Origin: CAZWRK01 sp964635875
GTDB lineage: Bacteria > Pseudomonadota > Gammaproteobacteria > Burkholderiales > Aquaspirillaceae
DNA length: 10,439 nt
Assembly: GCA_964635875.1 (NCBI GenBank)
Contig: CAZWRK010000139.1
Coordinates: 1 to 10,439, forward strand
Direction: 5' to 3'
A program made the translations under genes and the position numbers. The notes under the pieces were generated by a model. The model saw only the letters and a list, made by a program, of their open reading frames with translations. It had not been told where the DNA came from and did not search any database. Below, in pieces: positions 1 through 5,701 of this stretch (the stretch's first letter is position 1; each line of letters begins with the position of its first letter).

Positions 1-1326
1 GACCATCAGCATTTTGGCGTGAACTTTATAGCCGTAAACTCCGTAGACAACGTGGGCACCGGCGTCTTCGAGGCGGCTGGCCCAGCTGATATTGGCTTCT
101 TCGTCAAAGCGCGCCATCAGTTCGACTACAACCGTGACTTGTTTACCTGCACGCGCGGCCGCAATCAGTGATTCCATCAAGGCGGACTCGGTGCCAGTGC
201 GGTAGACCGTCATTTTGATCGCCACGACGTGTGGATCGGTTGCGGCGATATTGAGCAGGTCAATCACCGGCTGAAAGCTCTGGTACGGATGATGTAAAAC
301 CAGATCACCTTTGCGCATCGCTGCCAGTAGATCGCCTTTTTTCTTCAGGGCTAACGGCAGGCGCGGCATAAACGGTTTGAATTTAAGATCTGGGCGCTCA
401 ACAAGGTCGGGAACTTGCATCAGCCGTACGAGGTTGACGGGGCCATCGACGCGGAACAAATCTTGTTTTTCTAGCTCAAAATGATTGAGCAAAAATTCTT
501 CCATATGCGGCGGGCAGGTGTCGGCAATTTCGAGCCGCACGGCTTCACCGTATTGGCGGTGGCGCAGCTCGCCTTGCAAGGCGGTGCGCAGGTTTTTCAG
601 CTCTTCTTCTTCGACGTTCAGTTCGCTATTGCGGGTGACACGGAATTGGTAGCAGCCTTTGACTTCCATGCCCGAGAACAGTTCGTGCACATGGCTGTGC
701 AGAATCGACGATAGGAAGACAAAGTTATGCTCCGCGTTGGAGATGGCTTTGGGGAGCCGGATCACCCGTGGCAAAATGCGCGGCGCTTGCACAATGGCAA
801 TGCCGGAATTTCGGCCAAAAGCATCTTTGCCTTCTAGCTCAATTGCAAAGTTCAAGCTCTTGTTGAGTAGCTTGGGGAAGGGATGCGATGGGTCAAGGCC
901 AATCGGCGTCAGGATCGGCATCACTTCATTGAAGAAATACTGTTGAATCCATTCTTTTTGTTCGGGACTCCATTCATTCCGGCGCACAAAGCGAATGCCT
1001 TCTTGGGCGAGGGCCGGAAAAATCGTGTCGCGCATGAGTTCATACTGGCGTTCGACTAGGGTGTGCGCCGCTGCCGTGACTTTTGCGAGAGCGACAGCGG
1101 GCGTCGAGCCATCTGCCAAAATCCGCTCAGGGGTGAGGCTGGCGGTTTCTTTGAGCCATGCCACGCGGACTTCAAATAATTCATCCACATTGCTTGAGAC
1201 GATGCACAAGAATTTGAGTCGTTCTAAGAGCGGCACGTTCTCGTTTTCCGCTTGTGCAAGCACACGGCGGTTGAATTCGATTAATCCCAATTCACGATTG
1301 AGAAGCTGGTCGGTAATAGCGGACAT
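1..1326 (-). CDS. ppk: Polyphosphate kinase 1, C-terminal part cut off by the window edge
   Basis: Polyphosphate kinase 1 reversibly transfers the ATP gamma-phosphate onto inorganic polyphosphate chains, usually as a membrane-associated oligomer. Reading leftward from the ATG at 1326, the frame is open to base 1 and gives 442 residues; family members are about 690, so about 250 C-terminal residues lie outside. The N-terminus (MSAITDQLLNRELGLIEFNR) is the typical PPK1 start. The last visible residues read YGYKVHAKMLMV, and the histidine at residue 436 matches the autophosphorylated catalytic His (E. coli His435). The second conserved His and the C2 domain are not in view. No clear Shine-Dalgarno precedes the ATG, but no other in-frame start lies between it and the upstream hairpin. 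The gene follows yggX on the same strand, 61 nt apart, with a terminator-like hairpin between. Identity is near certain; the start is probable. Confidence 0.96.
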   Translation of the reverse strand, partial: MSAITDQLLNRELGLIEFNRRVLAQAENENVPLLERLKFLCIVSSNVDELFEVRVAWLKETASLTPERILADGSTPAVALAKVTAAAHTLVERQYELMRDTIFPALAQEGIRFVRRNEWSPEQKEWIQQYFFNEVMPILTPIGLDPSHPFPKLLNKSLNFAIELEGKDAFGRNSGIAIVQAPRILPRVIRLPKAISNAEHNFVFLSSILHSHVHELFSGMEVKGCYQFRVTRNSELNVEEEELKNLRTALQGELRHRQYGEAVRLEIADTCPPHMEEFLLNHFELEKQDLFRVDGPVNLVRLMQVPDLVERPDLKFKPFMPRLPLALKKKGDLLAAMRKGDLVLHHPYQSFQPVIDLLNIAATDPHVVAIKMTVYRTGTESALMESLIAAARAGKQVTVVVELMARFDEEANISWASRLEDAGAHVVYGVYGYKVHAKMLMV

Positions 1327-1352
1327 GGCGTATTGGACGATTCTGGCAGATG

Positions 1353-1379
1353 GAAAAAAGCGAGCCATTTCGGCTCGCT
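1353..1379 (-). terminator. Rho-independent terminator after yggX, inside the ppk leader
   Basis: On the minus strand AGCGAGCC, a 5-nt loop and GGCTCGCT form a perfect 8-bp stem (1379-1359), followed by a run of Ts (1358-1354). It begins 9 nt after the yggX stop codon and ends about 27 nt before the ppk ATG. It therefore probably ends yggX transcription, and any transcript reading into ppk must pass it or start very close to it. Confidence 0.8.
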
Positions 1380-1387
1380 GGGATCAG

Positions 1388-1663
1388 TTAGGCTCCCGGC
1401 GGTGGGGTGTAGCCTTGTGGCATATCGGCCCCTTGGCCAAAGAAGTAGTTTTCAAGCTGTTGCGCCAAGTATTGGCGAGCGCGCAAATCCGCAAGGTTGA
1501 GGCGGTTTTCGTTGATGATCATGGTTTGTTGGCGTAGCCACGTTTGCCATGCTTCTTTTGAGACATTTTCAAAAACCCGCTGGCCGAGTGGGCCAGGCAG
1601 CGGGGGGAAATCAAGGGCTTCGGCTTCGCGGCCAAGTTTGATGCAATTGACGGTTTTAGTCAT
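1388..1663 (-). CDS. yggX: Probable Fe(2+)-trafficking protein YggX
   Basis: The 91-residue product is full length for the YggX family, small cytoplasmic proteins linked to iron trafficking and protection of Fe-S clusters from oxidative damage. Family landmarks are visible: Cys7 in the N-terminal TVNCIKLG stretch, the LPGPLGQRVFENVSKEAWQTW block, QTMIINENRLN in the middle, and a GYTPPPGA tail like the usual C-terminal GYTPE. The start is supported by an AGGAAG ribosome-binding site (1669-1674) 5 nt before the ATG. The gene stands between ppk (downstream, same strand) and the divergently read copA. A likely promoter overlaps two TGTCA-N6-TGACA palindromes 40-85 nt upstream, suggesting dedicated transcriptional control. 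E. coli yggX belongs to the SoxRS regulon; nothing here shows a SoxS site. Confidence 0.95.
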   Translation of the reverse strand: MTKTVNCIKLGREAEALDFPPLPGPLGQRVFENVSKEAWQTWLRQQTMIINENRLNLADLRARQYLAQQLENYFFGQGADMPQGYTPPPGA

Positions 1664-1702
1664 GAGTGCTTCCTACAAGAGGGGTGAGGATAAAGGGGAT
1701 TT

Positions 1703-1747
1703 ATGTCAGATATATGACATGATCGCGGGATGTCATTCTGCTGACAA
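1703..1747. promoter_or_regulatory. Two tandem TGTCA-N6-TGACA operator-like palindromes over the yggX promoter
   Basis: Site 1 is ATGTCA-GATATA-TGACAT (1703-1720, perfect 6-bp arms). Site 2 is TGTCA-TTCTGC-TGACA (1731-1746). They share the same 5-bp arms and 6-nt spacer, and their centres are 27 bp apart. The N6 spacing and 5-bp arms resemble the geometry of CRP/FNR-superfamily sites (CRP is TGTGA-N6-TCACA; CooA sites have TGTC arms). The protein that binds here cannot be named from the sequence. The sites lie on the yggX side of the yggX-copA intergenic region. Confidence 0.55.
1709..1736 (-). promoter_or_regulatory. Candidate sigma-70 promoter of yggX
   Basis: On the minus strand ATGACA (1736-1731, 5/6 match to TTGACA) and TATATC (1714-1709, 4/6 match to TATAAT) are 16 bp apart. 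This predicts a transcript start near 1702 and a leader of about 39 nt. The -10 element fills the spacer of palindrome 1 and the -35 overlaps the left arm of palindrome 2, so bound protein would be expected to repress. The caution is that TGACA arms resemble -35 elements by chance. Confidence 0.4.
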
Positions 1748-1871
1748 GCCGCCCGACTTCGGAAAAGATAACTTTCCTCCTGCCGCTTGGCAATTTTCCT
1801 ATAGGCGGTCGAACTATTCATCGCGCTGAATTTCTTTGGGCGGAGTGCTCGAATCACACGATATTTTCTGG

Positions 1872-1889
1872 TGAATCTTGTGAGATTCA
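1872..1889. repeat. Perfect 7-bp dyad next to the CsoR operator of copA
   Basis: TGAATCT (1872-1878), TGTG, AGATTCA (1883-1889) is a perfect inverted repeat ending 1 nt before the CsoR-type operator. It is too short-looped and too far from any T-run to be a terminator. It lies where the -35/-10 spacer of the copA promoter would be if TATACC or CATATA (about 1888-1895) is the -10. A second regulator binding here is possible but unproven. Confidence 0.45.
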
Positions 1890-1890
1890 T

Positions 1891-1907
1891 ATACCCTTTA
1901 GGGGTAT
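1891..1907. promoter_or_regulatory. CsoR-type copper operator upstream of copA
   Basis: ATACCCTTTAGGGGTAT has 6-bp inverted arms (ATACCC / GGGTAT) around a 5-nt centre. It matches the G/C-tract plus flanking TA palindrome known for CsoR-family repressors. It ends 19 nt before the preferred copA start and would overlap the -10 to +1 region, as expected for repression relieved by Cu(I). A CsoR-family gene lies directly downstream of copA, which supports the match. Confidence 0.75.
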
Positions 1908-1913
1908 GTTAAT

Positions 1914-1919
1914 GGAAGG
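1914..1919 (+). promoter_or_regulatory. Ribosome-binding site deciding the copA start
   Basis: GGAAGG lies 7 nt before the ATG at 1927. The two upstream in-frame ATGs are poorer choices: that at 1906 overlaps the operator, and that at 1912 overlaps this site. Neither has its own purine-rich site at good spacing. Confidence 0.7.
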
Positions 1920-1926
1920 CTTGGCT

Positions 1927-4284
1927 ATGTCTGGAACTCCTCTATCGCTCCATCTTCCTGTGCAGGGAATGAGCTGTGTGGCGTGTGCACAGCGCGCAGA
2001 AAAAGTCTTAAACCGCCTCGAAGGTCTGCAAGCCACGGTGAGTTTTGCGAGTGAATCTGCAGAGATTACGCTTGAGACCTGTCCCGCAGGTGGGCGCATG
2101 GCGATCGTAGAAGCGCTCAATCAGGCTGGATTTTCTGTGCCGAGTGTTCTAATTCGCTTGCGCATCCATGGAATGACCTGCGCTTCATGCGCCCAGCGGC
2201 TTGAGAAAGTGCTTAACCGTTTGGAGGGGGTGCAGGCGACAGTCAATCTGGCAAGCGAAACCGCCGAGCTGAGTTTTCCAAGCGGCCTATGGCCATTGCC
2301 GGAACTGATACAAGCGGTAGAAGAGACGGGCTTTCAGGCCAGTGAGCTGCGATCGGATATTGAGACAGCTGCGCTGGAGAGCACCTTAAAAGCGCCGTGG
2401 ACATTCTGGTTGGCAGTGGCGTTTAGCCTACCGTTTTTATTGGAAATGGCGGCGATGGCCGGTGGGCATCATGGCGTTTTAAATCGGTGGCTGCAGTTTG
2501 CGTTAGCGCTTCCGGTGCAATTGATCGCTGGGGCGCGCTTTTATCGTGGTGCATGGAGCAGCTTGCGCCATGGCAGTGCGAATATGGATGTGCTGGTTGC
2601 GCTAGGAACATCGATTGCATTTTTCTGGTCGGCGTGGGTAACGCTGACCGACCAACACGCTTTACATGTGTACTTTGAGGCTTCGGCATCGATTATCACG
2701 CTGGTGCTGCTCGGTAAATTTCTCGAAAGCCGCGCTCGTCATCAAACATCGGATGCGATTCGCGCTTTGATTCAGCTCGCGCCCAAAACAGCGCGTGTGC
2801 GCCGCCATGGAGTGATCGAGGAAATCCCCGTAGCGATGCTGCAGTTACATGATGAGGTCGTGATTCGACATGGCGAACGTGCTGCTATTGACGGTACTGT
2901 CATCGAAGGCCAAGCCGCCTTTGACGAAAGCCTGTTATCTGGTGAAAGTTTGCCCGTCGATAAGCAGGTTGGCATGTCGGTGTTGGCGGGCACACAAAGC
3001 CAATCGGGGAGTGTGATTGTTCGCGCCGAGCGTTTGGGACACGAAACGCAATTAGCCGAAATTGTTCGCCTCGTAGCGCAGGCTCAAGGTTCAAAAGCGC
3101 CTATTCAGCGTTTAGCGGATCAAATTTCAGGGATTTTCGTTCCTGTTGTGCTGGTCATTGCTGTATTCACGGGGTTGATCACTGCATGGATGGCGGGGGC
3201 TTGGGTAGCGGGTTTAGTTCCGGCGGTGGCGGTACTGGTGATTGCGTGCCCCTGCGCGCTGGGTTTGGCGACCCCAACCGCGATCATGGTCGGGGTCGGC
3301 TTGGGGGCGCAACGCGGCATGCTTTTTCGCAATGCCAGCGCTTTAGAGGCGGCTGGTCGTCTCACGCTCATCGCGCTCGATAAAACTGGCACGCTCACCG
3401 AAGGTCAACCGGCCGTGATGGCGATTCAGCCTTGCGGGTCTTATCCGGCTGATACGGTCTTGGCTTTAGCTGCGGCGGTAGAAGCGGGGTCTGAGCATCC
3501 GCTGGCGCGCGCTATTTTGGATGAGGCGCAGCAGCGTCGTGTGTCGATTTCTCCCGTGCGTGATCTGACCGTGACCGCTGGGCAAGGTGCGAGTGGTTGG
3601 GTCGATCAGGCGCGTGTGGCGGTCGGTCGGCCTGAATGGTTGCTCGACGCCGAGCAAGCGTTACCGGATTGCTTGGCGACGTGGCGGGCGAAAGGATGGA
3701 CGGCAATTGCCGTGAAGCGGGGCGAGCAGGTGGAAGGGTTTATTGCGCTGGCCGATGCGTTAAAAGTTTCTTCGCGGCAAGCGGTGTCTTATTTGCAGAG
3801 TCAAGGTTTGCGGGTGGTGATGCTCACCGGCGATCACGTCGCGACGGCAACGGCGATTGCGGCAGAGGCTGGGATTTCGGAATGTCATGCGCAGCTATCA
3901 CCCAAAGAAAAAGCCGATCGCATCGCCCAGTGGCAGGCTCAGGGGGAAAAAGTTGCCATGATCGGCGACGGCATTAATGACGCGCCGGCTTTGGCGCTTG
4001 CGGATGTGAGTTTTGCCATTGGTGCCGGCAGCGATATTGCGATTGAAGCGGCCGATGTTACGCTGATTAAAGGCGATCTGCGTCATGTCGGCGATGCGAT
4101 TCGCTTGTCTAAAAGCACGCTTTCAAAAATTCGCCAAAATCTATTTTTTGCCTTCTTCTACAACATCTTAGGGATTCCCTTGGCGGCGTTCGGGTTGTTG
4201 AATCCGGTGATTGCAGGCGGCGCAATGGCAATGAGCTCGGTCTCGGTGGTGTTGAATACGCTGTTGTTGAAGCGCTGGCGCTAG
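1927..4284 (+). CDS. copA: Copper-exporting P1B-type ATPase CopA, two HMA domains
   Basis: An inner-membrane Cu(I)-transporting P-type ATPase that pumps cytosolic copper outward at the expense of ATP. From the ATG at 1927 it has 785 residues, typical for the family. In order: HMA domain 1 (about 6-73, metal pair Cys17/Cys20 in GMSCVAC), HMA domain 2 (about 75-138, Cys85/Cys88 in GMTCASC), the first membrane helices (about 157-265), the actuator loop with SGES at 338-341 (the usual TGES with Ser for Thr), the transport motif CPC at 441-443, phosphorylation motif DKTGT with Asp485, the HP motif at 524-525, TGD at 634-636, GDGIND at 680-685, and the last helices with the Cu(I)-class YN (745-746) and MSS (769-771) signatures. 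All catalytic elements are intact. A CsoR-type operator precedes it and a CsoR-family gene follows 88 nt downstream, so copper-induced expression is likely. An upstream ATG at 1906 would add 7 residues but lies inside the operator. Confidence 0.97.
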   Translation: MSGTPLSLHLPVQGMSCVACAQRAEKVLNRLEGLQATVSFASESAEITLETCPAGGRMAIVEALNQAGFSVPSVLIRLRIHGMTCASCAQRLEKVLNRLEGVQATVNLASETAELSFPSGLWPLPELIQAVEETGFQASELRSDIETAALESTLKAPWTFWLAVAFSLPFLLEMAAMAGGHHGVLNRWLQFALALPVQLIAGARFYRGAWSSLRHGSANMDVLVALGTSIAFFWSAWVTLTDQHALHVYFEASASIITLVLLGKFLESRARHQTSDAIRALIQLAPKTARVRRHGVIEEIPVAMLQLHDEVVIRHGERAAIDGTVIEGQAAFDESLLSGESLPVDKQVGMSVLAGTQSQSGSVIVRAERLGHETQLAEIVRLVAQAQGSKAPIQRLADQISGIFVPVVLVIAVFTGLITAWMAGAWVAGLVPAVAVLVIACPCALGLATPTAIMVGVGLGAQRGMLFRNASALEAAGRLTLIALDKTGTLTEGQPAVMAIQPCGSYPADTVLALAAAVEAGSEHPLARAILDEAQQRRVSISPVRDLTVTAGQGASGWVDQARVAVGRPEWLLDAEQALPDCLATWRAKGWTAIAVKRGEQVEGFIALADALKVSSRQAVSYLQSQGLRVVMLTGDHVATATAIAAEAGISECHAQLSPKEKADRIAQWQAQGEKVAMIGDGINDAPALALADVSFAIGAGSDIAIEAADVTLIKGDLRHVGDAIRLSKSTLSKIRQNLFFAFFYNILGIPLAAFGLLNPVIAGGAMAMSSVSVVLNTLLLKRWR

Positions 4285-4305
4285 GTGTTGGGTGGTGCAA
4301 GCTGC

Positions 4306-4326
4306 CGCGAAATCCCTGTTTTCGCG
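4306..4326 (+). repeat. 7-bp inverted repeat between copA and the csoR-like gene
   Basis: CGCGAAA (4306-4312), a 7-nt loop and TTTCGCG (4320-4326) form a perfect stem 21 nt after the copA stop. No T-run follows it, so it is not a standard terminator. It could be an intercistronic RNA stem that adjusts the amount of downstream message, or an operator; neither is shown. Confidence 0.35.
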
Positions 4327-4372
4327 TACTATAGCGCGCTTGATGATTGGCTCGGTTTTGGACATAGATTTG

Positions 4373-4705
4373 ATGAGTGAAGCGACTAAACCCCCCTGCC
4401 CGCACTGTGTGCCGGAAGATGCCCCTGAAGACGTTCGACGCGTGATTCGTGCCGATAAACTGGCTTTGCAAAAGCGCCTCAGCCGCATTGAAGGCCAAGT
4501 CCGTGGGATTTCACGCATGGTCGAAGAGGATCGCTATTGCGTGGATATTTTGACGCAAGTCGCTGCAGTCAAAGCCGCGTTGGATGGTGTGGCGTTGGGG
4601 CTGCTGTCTGGACACGCGCGCGGTTGCGTAAAAGGTGCGATAGAAGCGGGAGATGGCGAAGAGGCGATTGAAGAATTGTTAGGTGTCGTGAAAAAGCTGC
4701 TGTAA
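4373..4705 (+). CDS. csoR: CsoR/RcnR/FrmR-family metal-sensing repressor, probably Cu(I)-responsive
   Basis: A small all-helical DNA-binding repressor of the DUF156 (CsoR/RcnR/FrmR) family that releases its operator on ligand binding. From the ATG at 4373 it has 110 residues. The core RLSRIEGQVRGISRMVEEDRYCVDIL is diagnostic. The three positions that bind Cu(I) in CsoR are Cys56, His81 and Cys85 (RYC, GHARGC), which argues for copper rather than nickel (RcnR) or formaldehyde (FrmR). An N-terminal Cys-Pro-His-Cys (9-12) is an extra possible metal site. The likely target is the ATACCC-N5-GGGTAT operator before copA, and cotranscription with copA is plausible because no terminator separates them. 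The start is uncertain: GTG 4292 and ATG 4343 are in frame, but 4373 best fits where family homology begins. Its GGA (4360-4362) is a weak ribosome site. Confidence 0.88.
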   Translation: MSEATKPPCPHCVPEDAPEDVRRVIRADKLALQKRLSRIEGQVRGISRMVEEDRYCVDILTQVAAVKAALDGVALGLLSGHARGCVKGAIEAGDGEEAIEELLGVVKKLL

Positions 4706-4843
4706 TTTTGTGGGCACACAGCGCGGTTATACGTGGTTTAAGCTGTCTGGCGCTATGGATAGAAGCAATCGCTTTTAGAAATTCGGCAAAATCCAGCGTA
4801 TCCTTAATTGGGTCTCGCCCTATTCTATTTTTTGGGAAAAAAA

Positions 4844-5446
4844 ATGCGTATCGCTCAAAATGTGACGGAATTAATTGGTAATACCCCGCTGGTTCGTTTG
4901 AATCGCTTGACTGAAGAAAACGGTGCGACCGTTTTGGCCAAACTCGAATTTTTTAATCCGGCGCACAGTGTCAAAGACCGGATTGCGGTGGCGATGATTG
5001 ATGCGGCTGAGCAGGCGGGCTTAATTCACCCTGAAACGGTGATTTTAGAGCCGACTTCTGGCAATACCGGCATTGGCCTGGCGATGGTGTGTGCGGCACG
5101 AGGCTATAAACTCACGATTGTGATGCCCGAAACCATGAGCCGCGAGCGCCGTATTTTATTGCGCGCCTATGGTGCGGAATTGATTTTGACCCCCGGTGCC
5201 GAAGGCATGGGCGGCGCAATTGCTAAAGCAAACGAAATGGCGGCAGCCGATAGCCGTTATCTGATTCCACAACAGTTCGAGAATCCGGCAAACCCCGAAA
5301 TTCACCGCCAAACGACCGCCGAAGAAATTTGGCAAGACACNNNNNNNNNNNNNNNNNNNNNNNNNNNNNNNNNNNNNNNNNNNNNNNNNNNNNNNNNNNN
5401 NNNNNNNNNNNNNNNNNNNNNNNNNNNNNNNNNNNNNNNNCTGTAA
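4844..5446 (+). CDS. cysK: Cysteine synthase (O-acetylserine sulfhydrylase) CysK, interrupted by an assembly gap
   Basis: A PLP-dependent cytoplasmic enzyme that makes L-cysteine from O-acetylserine and sulfide. The first 165 residues are visible. GNTPLVRLN (12-20) is the family start, Lys44 in SVKDRI is the PLP Schiff-base lysine, TSGNTG (71-76) is the substrate/phosphate loop, and the run from RGYKLTIVMPETMS to NPANPEIH favours CysK over CysM. The next codon, ACN, must be Thr, giving the expected EIWQDT. Then 100 Ns hide the rest. After the gap CTG TAA is taken as the last codon and stop, because a strong terminator follows about 48 nt later. Family length is about 305-320, so some 140-150 residues are missing and the true gap is probably near 430 nt. 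The start is the ATG at 4844, with GGGA (4834-4837) as a weak ribosome site; the in-frame ATG 36 nt upstream adds residues unlike CysK. Confidence 0.92.
   Translation: MRIAQNVTELIGNTPLVRLNRLTEENGATVLAKLEFFNPAHSVKDRIAVAMIDAAEQAGLIHPETVILEPTSGNTGIGLAMVCAARGYKLTIVMPETMSRERRILLRAYGAELILTPGAEGMGGAIAKANEMAAADSRYLIPQQFENPANPEIHRQTTAEEIWQDXXXXXXXXXXXXXXXXXXXXXXXXXXXXXXXXXXL
5341..5440. other. Assembly gap of 100 Ns inside cysK
   Basis: Exactly 100 Ns, the conventional placeholder for a gap of unknown size. The missing cysK sequence suggests the real distance is longer, about 430 nt if nothing else is inserted. The intact reading frame across the Ns carries no information. Confidence 0.97.
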
Positions 5447-5493
5447 TTCAGCATCAAGAGGCGTGGTGAGTCCGCTTGCCTTTCCAGATCAAC

Positions 5494-5529
5494 AAAAAAC
5501 CCCGCTCAGTATCACTGGCGGGGTTTTTT
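5494..5529. terminator. Strong bidirectional terminator between cysK and speA
   Basis: A perfect 12-bp stem (5494-5505 with 5518-5529) consists of six A, CCCCGC and its complement GCGGGG with six T. An inner CAGT-ATC-ACTG extends the stem after a single unpaired T. Flanking A- and T-runs make it work on both strands, so it can end cysK on the plus strand and speA read-through on the minus strand. Confidence 0.93.
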
Positions 5530-5701
5530 CAGAATTGGTGCGAGGACTTTGGCCCGCCCTCACCTAGGCATCCATCGGGGATAGGGGCACTATAAAGTAG
5601 TCATGTGACGAGAAAATAACCGTTATATGACTAAATATTTTTCCTTGGTCCCCGTTCTTTTTGGGCGCAAGGCGGGCGAGTGCGAGCAGGCGATCGCGCG
5701 G
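5530..5701. other. Intergenic spacer between convergent cysK and speA, no gene seen
   Basis: No coding frame with a ribosome site is visible. The only structure noted is a 7-bp inverted repeat TAGTCAT (5598-5604) / ATGACTA (5627-5633) separated by 22 nt, too loose to call. No promoter pair is convincing, and an RNA gene is not supported. Confidence 0.5.

Noticed and set aside
995..1537. 180-aa open frame on the plus strand opposite ppk and yggX
   Set aside because: It is antisense to two well-recognised genes, crosses their boundary and the terminator, and has no ribosome site or family resemblance.
1660..1890. 76-aa minus-strand frame in the yggX-copA intergenic region
   Set aside because: It runs through the palindromes and promoter and overlaps the yggX start, with no ribosome site or recognisable protein.
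4109..4518. Open frames of 116-129 aa on the minus strand across the copA-csoR junction
   Set aside because: They are antisense shadows of copA and the csoR-like gene, with low-complexity translated sequence and no ribosome site.
5598..5633. TAGTCAT / ATGACTA inverted repeat with 22-nt spacer between cysK and speA
   Set aside because: Short arms with a long spacer in AT-rich sequence; no promoter, T-run or second copy supports a function.
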